Below, piece after piece: positions 1-5,119 of a stretch of DNA of 5,410 nt (the stretch's first letter is position 1; every line of letters starts with the position of its first letter). A model generated the notes under the pieces. The model was not told the DNA's origin and did not search any database. It saw only the letters and a program-made list of their open reading frames with translations. This stretch comes from Chloroflexota bacterium (lineage in GTDB: Bacteria; Chloroflexota; Anaerolineae; Anaerolineales; DRMV01), in NCBI GenBank assembly GCA_013154225.1, contig JAADCW010000204.1, forward strand, positions 1 through 5,410, written 5' to 3'. The translations under genes and the position numbers were made by a program.

Positions 1-978
1 ATTTGGGAGGGGCTTTATCGCCATCTTTGGCAGAAGCCTGAGGAATTTTCGCCTCTGCCCAAGCGTTTGCGTGCGGCCCTGGCCGAGGCTTTTGTCTTTC
101 AGCCTTTTGAGCCCGCGGCAGTGCTGACTTCCACCGATGGTGAAACCCACAAAACCTTGTTCCGCCTGGCCGATGGCGCGCAAATCGAAACGGTGCGGAT
201 GCGCTATGTCCGCCGGCGGACCCTGTGCATTTCTACTCAGGCTGGTTGCGCGATGGGGTGCGCTTTTTGCGCCACAGGGCAGATGGGGCTGGTGCGCAAC
301 CTCACCGCGGGGGAAATCGTGGCTCAGGTGCTTTACTACGCGCTCTGGCTAAAGCAGTATGGCGAGCGGGTGACGCACATTGTCTTCATGGGCATGGGCG
401 AGCCGTTTCACAATTACGATGCCACCATGCGCGCGATTGACATTCTCAACCATCCCCAGGGCTTTGCTTTGGGCGCGCGGCGTATGACCCTTTCCACCGT
501 GGGGTTGGTGCCGCAAATTCGGCGCTTCACCCGCGAAAAGCGGCAGGTCAACCTGGCTGTTTCGCTCCATGCGGCAGACGACGAGTTGCGGAGTTCCTTG
601 ATCCCCATCAACCGCAAATACCCCATTGCCACCCTCATGGAGGCCATTCGGGAATACACCGACGCTACCCATCGCCGGGTGACGTTTGAGTGGGCGCTGA
701 TTCGGGATGTCAACGACACCGAAGCGCAGGCCCATAAACTCGCGAACTTACTGCGGGGCATGTTGGCCCACGTCAACCTGATTCCCCTCAACCCCACCCA
801 GGGCTACGCGGGCAAGGCCAGCTCCCGCAGGCGGGCGCGGGCTTTTTGTGAAATCGTGGAACGGGCGGGCATTCCCTGCACAGTCAGGCTTCGGCGGGGC
901 ATTGACATTCAGGCCGGGTGCGGCCAGTTGGCTTCTCGGGAGGCGCAAGGGCTGGATTTTGTGCTAAAATCCAAATAA
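1..978 (+). CDS. rlmN: RlmN, dual-specificity 23S rRNA A2503 / tRNA A37 C2-methyltransferase (5' end outside window)
   Basis: Radical-SAM enzyme that methylates C2 of adenosine 2503 in 23S rRNA and of A37 in a subset of tRNAs. The frame is open from base 1, and its first residues (IWEGLYRHLWQKPEEFSPLPK) already match the N-terminal RlmN region, so a TTG at 67 is not the start; about 25-35 N-terminal residues lie to the left. The visible 325 residues hold the CxxxCxxC cluster motif (Cys83, 87, 90 of the fragment, in GCAMGCAFC). A Cys seven residues before it (Cys76) matches the first catalytic-region Cys of the E. coli enzyme. GMGEP with a following Asn, the LSTVG and SLHA segments, and the C-terminal catalytic Cys307 in AGCGQL are also present. 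All key residues are intact, so the protein should be active. It is followed on the same strand by a stem-loop and the NIL-domain gene. Cfr, a related family, is less likely given the CGQL ending and housekeeping context. Confidence 0.96.
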   Translation: MWEGLYRHLWQKPEEFSPLPKRLRAALAEAFVFQPFEPAAVLTSTDGETHKTLFRLADGAQIETVRMRYVRRRTLCISTQAGCAMGCAFCATGQMGLVRNLTAGEIVAQVLYYALWLKQYGERVTHIVFMGMGEPFHNYDATMRAIDILNHPQGFALGARRMTLSTVGLVPQIRRFTREKRQVNLAVSLHAADDELRSSLIPINRKYPIATLMEAIREYTDATHRRVTFEWALIRDVNDTEAQAHKLANLLRGMLAHVNLIPLNPTQGYAGKASSRRRARAFCEIVERAGIPCTVRLRRGIDIQAGCGQLASREAQGLDFVLKSK

Positions 979-1022
979 CCATGGTTTCGGCACGCCGCGA
1001 GGCGCGGCATCCGAAACCGGTT
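977..1022 (+). other. Stem-loop between rlmN and the NIL-domain gene
   Basis: An imperfect two-part inverted repeat starts on the rlmN stop codon. The outer arms are GGTTTCGG (983-990) and CCGAAACC (1011-1018), extended by AACC/GGTT at 977-980 and 1019-1022 past a two-base bulge. The inner arms are GCCGCG (994-999) and CGCGGC (1003-1008) around a three-base loop. No T-run follows on either strand, so it is not a classical intrinsic terminator. It may partly stop transcription, protect the rlmN 3' end, or be a copy of a dispersed palindromic element. The structure is seen; the role is not known. Confidence 0.55.
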
Positions 1023-1060
1023 GCCCATATAGCCCGGTTCCCGCACAGGGATGTGCGAAG

Positions 1061-1066
1061 AGGAGG
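1061..1066 (+). promoter_or_regulatory. Strong Shine-Dalgarno of the NIL-domain gene
   Basis: AGGAGG is a full match to the anti-Shine-Dalgarno sequence and lies 5 bases before the ATG at 1072. It decides the start: an in-frame ATG at 1051 would place this site inside the coding region and has no comparable site of its own. Confidence 0.8.
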
Positions 1067-1071
1067 TCACC

Positions 1072-1302
1072 ATGAACGAGCCTGTTGTGCGGCTGGTCTA
1101 TCCCCCTGATTTGCTTCGTGCGCCGGTGCTCAATCAACTCATCCGCCGTTTTGACATCACGGTGAACATTTTGCGCGCACAGGTGGGTTCTGACGCAGGC
1201 TGGATTGAGTTGCAGTTGCGCGGCGACGAGGAAATGGTCGAAAAAGCCCTCGATTGGTTGCGCGAAAAAGGGGTATACGTGCAGTTTGTGGAATCCACGT
1301 AA
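1072..1302 (+). CDS. Stand-alone NIL-domain protein
   Basis: A 76-residue protein that consists of little more than one NIL domain, the small ferredoxin-like ligand-binding fold known from the C-terminus of MetN methionine-transporter ATPases and also found alone. The visible fit is an opening VVRLVYPPDLLRAPVLNQL (first strand and helix), then an Arg-Phe-Asp 'FDITVNIL' segment, a second strand pair ending in ELQLRGDEE, a helix (MVEKALDWLREKG) and a last strand (VYVQFVE). No ATPase, membrane segment or signal peptide is present. The start at 1072 is chosen because of the AGGAGG just before it. In MetN the domain senses methionine; whether this free form binds an amino acid or acts as a partner subunit cannot be told from sequence. 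It lies 93 bases after rlmN on the same strand and stops 7 bases from the convergent YihY-like gene. Confidence 0.8.
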   Translation: MNEPVVRLVYPPDLLRAPVLNQLIRRFDITVNILRAQVGSDAGWIELQLRGDEEMVEKALDWLREKGVYVQFVEST

Positions 1303-1309
1303 GGGGGCG

Positions 1310-2161
1310 TCAATCCTGGGTATCAGGCGGGCGGCGTTCCACCAGGGGGAGGGGCGCGGGTTGGCACGTCCGCAGATCGCGGAGCACCGCGTTGAGTTGC
1401 GCGCCTGCCAAGATGGTCAAATTGACAAGATAGATATACAACATCAAAGCAATGACTGCGGTGATTGAACCATAGATCAGGTTGAGCCGATTGAGGCTGG
1501 TGGTGAGATATTGGGCAAAACCGTTGTTGACCGCCGCCCATGCGCCTGCTGTGAGTAATGCGCTCAGGGCAGAGTGCAGGCGGCGGCTGCGTCGCGTGGG
1601 AATCACCCGCAGCATCAGATAGAAGGCCAGGCTGGCAATGCCAAACAAGGTAAGGTGGTGGGCCAGCACTTTGAGCACGGCTGTATCGCCCGGCAAGGGG
1701 AGAATTTCGACCAGGCGCACTGCCACCGAAAGCAGCGCCAATGTGCCCAAAAGCCCTGGAATGAGCAGGCCGATGAGCAACATGCTCCACGCCCGCAGGA
1801 GCAGGCCGCTTCGGCTGGCCTTTGCGTCGTGGATGCGCACGATCGCGGTGAGCAAGCCCCGCAAAAAGCCCGATGCCGACCAAAGTAAACTCAGAGCCAC
1901 TACGCCATCGGGTACGCGGTGCGAAAAGGCGATTTCCCGCAGCAGTTGCACAATGGCTTCACTGCCGCGGGGCATCATTTCCATGAAGGTTTCGATGGCT
2001 TGCTGTTGGCGAATGGGATCCCGTAACAGCCAGCCCAGCCCACTGCTCAACAGCAGCAGCAGGGGGAACACGGAAAAGACCGCGTAATAAGTCAGTGCCG
2101 CGGCGCGTACCGAAAGTTCGTTTTCTTGCCAACCAGCATAGAAACAACGGATAAAACGCAT
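1310..2161 (-). CDS. YihY/BrkB-family inner-membrane protein
   Basis: A 283-residue polytopic membrane protein of the YihY/virulence factor BrkB family (formerly mis-named ribonuclease BN). Family marks are the N-terminal AAALTYYAVFSVFPLLLLL (residues 20-38), the middle 'SLLWSASGFLRGLLTAI' (91-107), and the C-terminal IYGSITAVIALMLYIYL with GAQLNAVL (229-260). About six hydrophobic segments are visible near 25-46, 86-107, 124-151, 166-187, 197-215 and 232-256. The tail (261-283) is polar and Arg/Pro-rich, probably cytoplasmic. Biochemical function of the family is unsettled; transport or export roles have been proposed. The start is an ATG at 2161 with a modest AAGG about 9 bases upstream. 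It follows the FtsB-like gene after a 92-base gap holding two stem-loops, and converges with the NIL gene. Confidence 0.9.
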   Translation of the reverse strand: MRFIRCFYAGWQENELSVRAAALTYYAVFSVFPLLLLLSSGLGWLLRDPIRQQQAIETFMEMMPRGSEAIVQLLREIAFSHRVPDGVVALSLLWSASGFLRGLLTAIVRIHDAKASRSGLLLRAWSMLLIGLLIPGLLGTLALLSVAVRLVEILPLPGDTAVLKVLAHHLTLFGIASLAFYLMLRVIPTRRSRRLHSALSALLTAGAWAAVNNGFAQYLTTSLNRLNLIYGSITAVIALMLYIYLVNLTILAGAQLNAVLRDLRTCQPAPLPLVERRPPDTQD

Positions 2162-2193
2162 TTCAGCAAACCTTGATGCAGGGCAGGGCGTTG

Positions 2194-2240
2194 GTGCCGC
2201 GCGCCCAGCGCGGCACTCCCCCGGCGGCTATCCGGGGGAG
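2194..2240 (-). other. Two adjoining strong stem-loops between the FtsB-like and YihY-like genes
   Basis: First inverted repeat: GTGCCGCGC (2194-2202) with GCGCGGCAC (2208-2216), nine pairs around a five-base loop. Second: CTCCCCCGG (2216-2224) with CCGGGGGAG (2232-2240), nine pairs around a seven-base loop. The two stems share the base at 2216, so they are stacked end to end or nearly exclude each other. No T-run follows on the minus strand, so they are not standard intrinsic terminators; mRNA processing or stability, partial termination, or a dispersed palindromic repeat are all possible. The rest of the gap (2162-2193, 2241-2253) shows only a weak ribosome binding site for the YihY-like gene. 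Confidence 0.6.
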
Positions 2241-2253
2241 GTGGAAGCAGGCG

Positions 2254-2634
2254 TTACTCCAAAGGGCCAAAGAAAAGCCGCCACCAAATTTCCCACGGGG
2301 GTGGTTGCGGGGTGGGGGTTGGCGCAGGTTGGTTTGTGTTTGGCCCTTGAGGGGTGATTGTGCCCACGGGCACAGGGACAATGACCTCGTCCCCAGGCTG
2401 GGAGAAGCCCTCCGCGCGGATGGTGGGCTCAATATCCAGCCCTTGGGTGGCCCGGGCAATTTGTGTTTGCAGCGCGTCGCGGGTGCTGGCGACAATGGCA
2501 TATTCAGTTGAAGCCTGGTCTAAATCGCGCTGCAGTTGTTGTGAAATGGTAATGCGTCGGGCCAACGACGTCATCACCAGCAAGGCAAACAGCGCGACCA
2601 CAATCCAGAAAACTCGCCAGCCATAGCGCGACAT
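2254..2634 (-). CDS. FtsB/DivIC-like septum formation initiator protein
   Basis: A 126-residue bitopic membrane protein resembling the FtsB/DivIC family, which links late division proteins (FtsQ/DivIB, FtsL) at the septum. Layout: short basic N-terminus; one membrane segment at about 8-25; a helical, coiled-coil-like stretch at about 30-63 (SQQLQRDLDQ onwards); then a family-like extracytoplasmic tail with IRAEGFSQPGDEVIVPVPVG (72-91). A Pro/Thr-rich linker (about 98-117) leads to an aromatic end, WEIWWRLFFGPLE. The start is the ATG at 2634: GGAGG at 2643-2647 lies 8 bases before it, whereas a TTG at 2649 would overlap that site. It follows the LCP gene after a terminator-like hairpin and precedes the YihY-like gene. 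Sequence identity in this family is always low, so the call rests mainly on architecture plus the PGDEV segment; a generic coiled-coil membrane protein is the alternative. Confidence 0.72.
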   Translation of the reverse strand: MSRYGWRVFWIVVALFALLVMTSLARRITISQQLQRDLDQASTEYAIVASTRDALQTQIARATQGLDIEPTIRAEGFSQPGDEVIVPVPVGTITPQGPNTNQPAPTPTPQPPPWEIWWRLFFGPLE

Positions 2635-2642
2635 GGGCTGTC

Positions 2643-2647
2643 CCTCC
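2643..2647 (-). promoter_or_regulatory. Shine-Dalgarno deciding the FtsB-like start
   Basis: Minus-strand GGAGG, 8 bases before the ATG at 2634. It rules out the longer TTG start at 2649, which overlaps the site itself. Confidence 0.7.
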
Positions 2648-2669
2648 AAAAAGCGGGTTCCCTTTCGGG

Positions 2670-2704
2670 AGAAGAAAGGGCTTTGGGGTGCTTCCCAAAG
2701 CCCT
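2670..2704 (-). terminator. Intrinsic terminator after the LCP gene
   Basis: A perfect 11-pair inverted repeat, AGGGCTTTGGG (2677-2687) with CCCAAAGCCCT (2694-2704), around a six-base loop. Read on the minus strand it begins 11 bases after the LCP stop and is followed by the T-rich tail TTTCTTCT. It lies only about 35 bases before the FtsB-like start, with no clear promoter between, so it may be leaky and set a lower dose for the downstream genes. A small 4-pair hairpin with a GAAA loop (2659-2670) follows at once. Confidence 0.82.
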
Positions 2705-2715
2705 GACTTTGTCGG

Positions 2716-3816
2716 TTACTTCACAGGCACCTTGCCTTGCAGGGCGTCGTGGAGCCATTGCTTGTAGCGTTCGTCCCAAATGAGGACGTCCTGCGGCACA
2801 GTGGTTTTGTTGGGACCGATGTAGATGATCTCGCCCGTTTCTTCGAGCAGGTCTTTGGGCACAGAGTAGAAGTGGAAGCGGGCTTTGGGGTCATCCATCT
2901 GCTGCAATAAGCAGACCAGTTGCGACATTTCTTGCGGCGAAAGGTCGGTGAGCACCAAAGCCTTGTAGAGGTTGACCAGATCGGGTAGTTTAGGCAGGAT
3001 GTCTGGACTGGTCACGCGGGCCAACAGGGCTTTGAGGATCATGGTTTGGCGGTCAATGCGCCCCAAATCGCCCACGTCGGAGCGGATGCGGGCGAGCAAC
3101 CAGGCGTGGTAGCCATCCAGAATTTGGCTGCCCGCGGGGAAGTTGGCGTTTTGCTTCTTATCCACCACGGGGGCAGGGAGATAGACCTGCACGCCGCCCA
3201 GCGCGTCCACCAGTTTGCGGAAGCCTTGCCCGCTGACCACCACGTAGCGATCTACGGAAATGCCGAAGTTGTAGGCCAGGGTTTGCGCCATCAGCGCCGC
3301 ACCACCGCTTTCGTTTGCGCCCCACTGCCACACCGGCGTGCCCAGGAAGTAGCCTTCGTTGATCTTCTGTGGGCTGGGGTAGGTGGTGGCATCAGGGGGC
3401 AGGTCCACGAGCAGGTCGCGCGGGATGGGCACGATATATACGTCGCCGGTGGTGAAGTCCACGTTGACCACCCGGATCACATCCGCGAGGTCGTAGAACC
3501 CGCGGTTGGTACCCAAAGCCAGGATCACCATGTTGGACGGACCGCCGCACATGGGTTCAGGCGTGGGAGAGGGGGTGAACGTGGCTGTAGGGATGGGCGT
3601 ATCGGTCGGTTCGGCCGACGAAGGCGTGGCCGTGACCTCGGGGGTTTCGGTGGCGATCACCCCTTGCGTGGCCGTCGGTACCAGCGTGGGCAGCCCGGGG
3701 TTGAGGGGCTTAGTCCACAGCCGTTTGAGGAATACCCCTACGGCGACGCCTACCACCAGGCTGGCAACCATCCAGCCTGCTACGATCCCGATGATCCATT
3801 TTTTCTTGTCTGGCAT
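2716..3816 (-). CDS. LCP-family (LytR-CpsA-Psr) cell-wall polymer ligase-like protein
   Basis: A 366-residue protein anchored by one N-terminal membrane segment (about 8-30, after a KKK charge), followed by a Thr/Pro-rich spacer (about 38-88) and an extracytoplasmic LCP domain (about 93-265). LCP proteins transfer polyprenyl-pyrophosphate-linked glycopolymers to peptidoglycan or proteins. Motifs: IPRDLLVDLP (Arg133-Asp134), KINEGYFLG (151-159), VDALGGVQVYLP (203-214) and the Arg-rich ARIRSDVGDLGRIDRQ (Arg243, Arg245, Asp250, Arg253, Gln257). The early metal/phosphate motif is altered: Asn104 stands at the usual GxD aspartate and Leu110 at the usual Arg of RxD, while Asp112 is kept; from memory this LADVIRVV form is common in Chloroflexota. 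Cys90 and Cys302 flank the domain and could form a disulfide. The ATG at 3816 is preceded by GAGGTGA. Downstream lies a terminator, then the FtsB-like gene. Confidence 0.92.
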   Translation of the reverse strand: MPDKKKWIIGIVAGWMVASLVVGVAVGVFLKRLWTKPLNPGLPTLVPTATQGVIATETPEVTATPSSAEPTDTPIPTATFTPSPTPEPMCGGPSNMVILALGTNRGFYDLADVIRVVNVDFTTGDVYIVPIPRDLLVDLPPDATTYPSPQKINEGYFLGTPVWQWGANESGGAALMAQTLAYNFGISVDRYVVVSGQGFRKLVDALGGVQVYLPAPVVDKKQNANFPAGSQILDGYHAWLLARIRSDVGDLGRIDRQTMILKALLARVTSPDILPKLPDLVNLYKALVLTDLSPQEMSQLVCLLQQMDDPKARFHFYSVPKDLLEETGEIIYIGPNKTTVPQDVLIWDERYKQWLHDALQGKVPVK

Positions 3817-3866
3817 AAGTCACCTCAAACGCAAGGATGCGACGGCGGACTTGGGGAACGCCGCCA

Positions 3867-3872
3867 ATTATA
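3867..3872 (-). promoter_or_regulatory. Candidate -10 box for the LCP gene
   Basis: A perfect TATAAT on the minus strand, just beyond the T-tail of the tRNA terminator and about 50 bases before the LCP start codon. No good -35 match is found at 16-19 bases upstream, where the terminator stem sits, so the promoter would be weak or activator-dependent. The leader to the ATG would be roughly 45 bases. Confidence 0.5.
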
Positions 3873-3875
3873 CCG

Positions 3876-3907
3876 CAAAAGAAAAGCCCACCTGCTGAGA
3901 GGTGGGC
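3876..3907 (-). terminator. Intrinsic terminator of tRNA-Leu
   Basis: Minus-strand stem GCCCACCT / AGGTGGGC (3900-3907 with 3886-3893), eight pairs around a six-base loop, followed by TTTTCTTTTG. It starts 3 bases after the tRNA 3' end: a textbook factor-independent terminator. Confidence 0.88.
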
Positions 3908-3910
3908 GAT

Positions 3911-3994
3911 GCCGAAGGTGGGAGTCGAACCCACATGGGCGCAAGGCCCACTGCGCCCTGAACGCAGCGCGTCTGCCAATTCCGCCACTTCGGC
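3911..3994 (-). tRNA. tRNA-Leu (anticodon CAG)
   Basis: An 84-base class II tRNA. Acceptor stem GCCGAAG pairs with CTTCGGC. The D-arm has the leucine-type GGAATTGGCAGACGC pattern. The anticodon stem CTGCG/CGCAG encloses loop TTCAGGG, giving anticodon CAG (plus-strand 3958-3960), which reads CUG. The long variable arm is a GGGC/GCCC hairpin, and the T-arm is GTGGG-TTCGACT-CCCAC. The 3' CCA is not encoded and must be added by nucleotidyltransferase. It has its own promoter and terminator, so it is a single-gene transcription unit set among protein genes on the same strand. Confidence 0.97.
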
Positions 3995-4005
3995 TTGCGG
4001 GGGGA

Positions 4006-4033
4006 ATTTTACCCCAAAGCGGTTATTTGTCAA
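4006..4033 (-). promoter_or_regulatory. Sigma-70-type promoter of tRNA-Leu
   Basis: Minus-strand TTGACA (4028-4033, perfect -35), a 16-base spacer, and TAAAAT (4006-4011, five of six to TATAAT). The predicted transcription start falls near 3999, about five bases before the mature tRNA 5' end. GGGG and CCCC (4001-4004, 4012-4015) flank the -10 as a short inverted repeat. No terminator is seen between this promoter and the preceding gene. Confidence 0.85.
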
Positions 4034-4051
4034 CCTTTTGGCGGGGAATAT

Positions 4052-4693
4052 TTAGGGGCTTTGCAAACTCGGGCCGCGGGGCTGGGGGGCGTCCTCCCCG
4101 CGTGAGGCATTTTCTGGGGAAGGCTCATCCCCGGCCTGGAAAAGGCCGCGCAGCCAAGCCAGTTCCGCGGCAAAGATTTCGCGCAGGGGGCGGGCTTGCT
4201 CCGCGGGGCGGATACAGCCCCCTGGGGTTTGGAGGAGCGTTTCCACATCGTCCAGGGTGATTGCGCCGTTTTCGTCCAGGTCCAGGGGGTGCAATATGCA
4301 GTAGAAGGGTTTGAGGGTCCACGGGTGCCAACCCTGGGCCTCTGCCGCGGCCTGCAGGGCACAGCGCCCTTGGGGCGGCATCCAGAAAATGCAGGCCGAG
4401 CCCAGCGGGTGCTCTGGCCGCTGCAGCACCCGCGTGTGCCGCACCCGCCCGCAGGGGACGTGCGGGTCGGCTTCCTCTTCTTCCGTAAACCACGCGTCAG
4501 GCTGTTGGGCTTCTGGCGGCAAATGGGGCAATATCAGGTCCGCGTGCGCAAGAATGCGGGACATTTCTTCCAGCCCCACCCACACGCCATACACGCAGCA
4601 CGTGCCTCGGCACGCGGGGAAATCGCAGCAGGCAATGGCCTCCGCGTCGTCCATCCGAGGGGAAAGTTTCAATGCCGGCTTCACAGAAGGCAC
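4052..4693 (-). CDS. Cysteine-cluster protein, YkgJ/DUF3109-like
   Basis: A soluble protein of up to 213 residues with the spacing CCDFPACRGTCC (Cys22, 23, 28, 32, 33), further Cys at 81, 101, 111, 132 and 160, and a KPFYCILHPLDL segment (128-139). This order resembles the YkgJ/DUF3109 group of presumed metal- or iron-sulphur-binding proteins of unknown function. Right after the last motif, DLDENGAITLDD (138-149) has the spacing of an EF-hand calcium loop. The C-terminus (about 187-213) is acidic/Pro-rich and probably disordered. The start is unsure: the first option is GTG at 4693, 6 bases after the mce stop, with AAAGGG unusually close; GTG at 4684 or ATG at 4654 are alternatives, and the cysteine cluster is kept in all. 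Close spacing suggests co-transcription and translational coupling with mce. The specific family name is tentative; the cysteine pattern is seen directly. Confidence 0.68.
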   Translation of the reverse strand: MPSVKPALKLSPRMDDAEAIACCDFPACRGTCCVYGVWVGLEEMSRILAHADLILPHLPPEAQQPDAWFTEEEEADPHVPCGRVRHTRVLQRPEHPLGSACIFWMPPQGRCALQAAAEAQGWHPWTLKPFYCILHPLDLDENGAITLDDVETLLQTPGGCIRPAEQARPLREIFAAELAWLRGLFQAGDEPSPENASRGEDAPQPRGPSLQSP

Positions 4694-4699
4694 AGCCCT

Positions 4700-5107
4700 T
4701 TACGGTTTTTCGTAGAGTTCCACCAGCACGCCCTGGGCGCTTTTGGGATGGATGAAGATGTAGCGGGTGCCATCGGGTTTTTGGGCTGGGCTTTCGGTGA
4801 TGAGTTGGACGCCCTGGGCTTTGAGATGGGCGACCATATCGTCCAGCCCTTCTACCTCCAGGCAGATGTGGTGCATGCCTGGCCCGCGTTTTTCCAGGAA
4901 GCGGGCAGTGCCGCTTTCCTTGTCGGTGGGTTTGACCAGTTCGATTTCGCCGTCGCCTACAGGCAGGAAAGCGACCACGGTTTTTTCCGCGGGTTCTTCT
5001 TCCACCTTGGTGATGCTCAGCCCCAACGCGTCCTGCCAAAAAGCGGCTGCCGCGTCGACGTCGTCAATCACAATCGCGACATGGTCAATACGTTTGACTT
5101 TAGGCAT
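4700..5107 (-). CDS. mce: Methylmalonyl-CoA epimerase
   Basis: A 135-residue VOC-superfamily metalloenzyme that interconverts (S)- and (R)-methylmalonyl-CoA, supplying the isomer the mutase can use. Two paired beta-alpha-beta-beta-beta modules are visible: IDHVAIVIDD with WQDALGL (7-30), and MHHICLEVEGLDDMV (78-92) with a final LVELYEKP (128-135). Metal-ligand candidates are His9, Glu56 (in GEIELV), His79 or His80, and Glu130, the last also a catalytic-base candidate. Length is normal for the family. The ATG at 5107 has AGGAG 7 bases upstream. The preceding gene is the mutase large subunit, so the pathway context supports epimerase over other VOC enzymes. The next gene begins within a few bases of its stop. 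Confidence 0.94.
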   Translation of the reverse strand: MPKVKRIDHVAIVIDDVDAAAAFWQDALGLSITKVEEEPAEKTVVAFLPVGDGEIELVKPTDKESGTARFLEKRGPGMHHICLEVEGLDDMVAHLKAQGVQLITESPAQKPDGTRYIFIHPKSAQGVLVELYEKP

Positions 5108-5114
5108 GGTTTGG

Positions 5115-5119
5115 CTCCT
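5115..5119 (-). promoter_or_regulatory. Shine-Dalgarno of mce
   Basis: Minus-strand AGGAG, seven bases before the ATG at 5107. The degenerate end of the 8-base repeat array overlaps its edge (5118-5119). Confidence 0.7.

Noticed and set aside
67..978. TTG at 67 as the rlmN start
   Set aside because: The frame is open to base 1 and the residues before 67 match conserved RlmN sequence, so the true start is outside the window.
1022..1060. Riboswitch in the leader of the NIL gene
   Set aside because: Beyond the single stem-loop I see no S-box, SAM-II or other known aptamer core, and the space is too small for most of them.
1323..1883. Minus-strand open frame of 186 codons inside the YihY-like gene
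   Set aside because: Same-strand shadow in another frame; the translation is Pro/Arg/His-rich without membrane segments, while the overlapping frame matches YihY/BrkB throughout.
3843..3865. GGCGG/CCGCC inverted repeat before the LCP gene as an operator
   Set aside because: Only five pairs around a 12-base gap; expected by chance in GC-rich sequence.
3911..3994. tRNA-Leu as an integration site
   Set aside because: The tRNA is intact and flanked by its own promoter and terminator; no integrase or repeat of its 3' end is visible in the window.
3046..4260. Plus-strand open frame of 404 codons
   Set aside because: It is antisense to the LCP gene and also runs through the tRNA-Leu and its promoter. 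Its protein is Gly/Arg/His-rich with no known motif, typical of GC-rich shadow frames.
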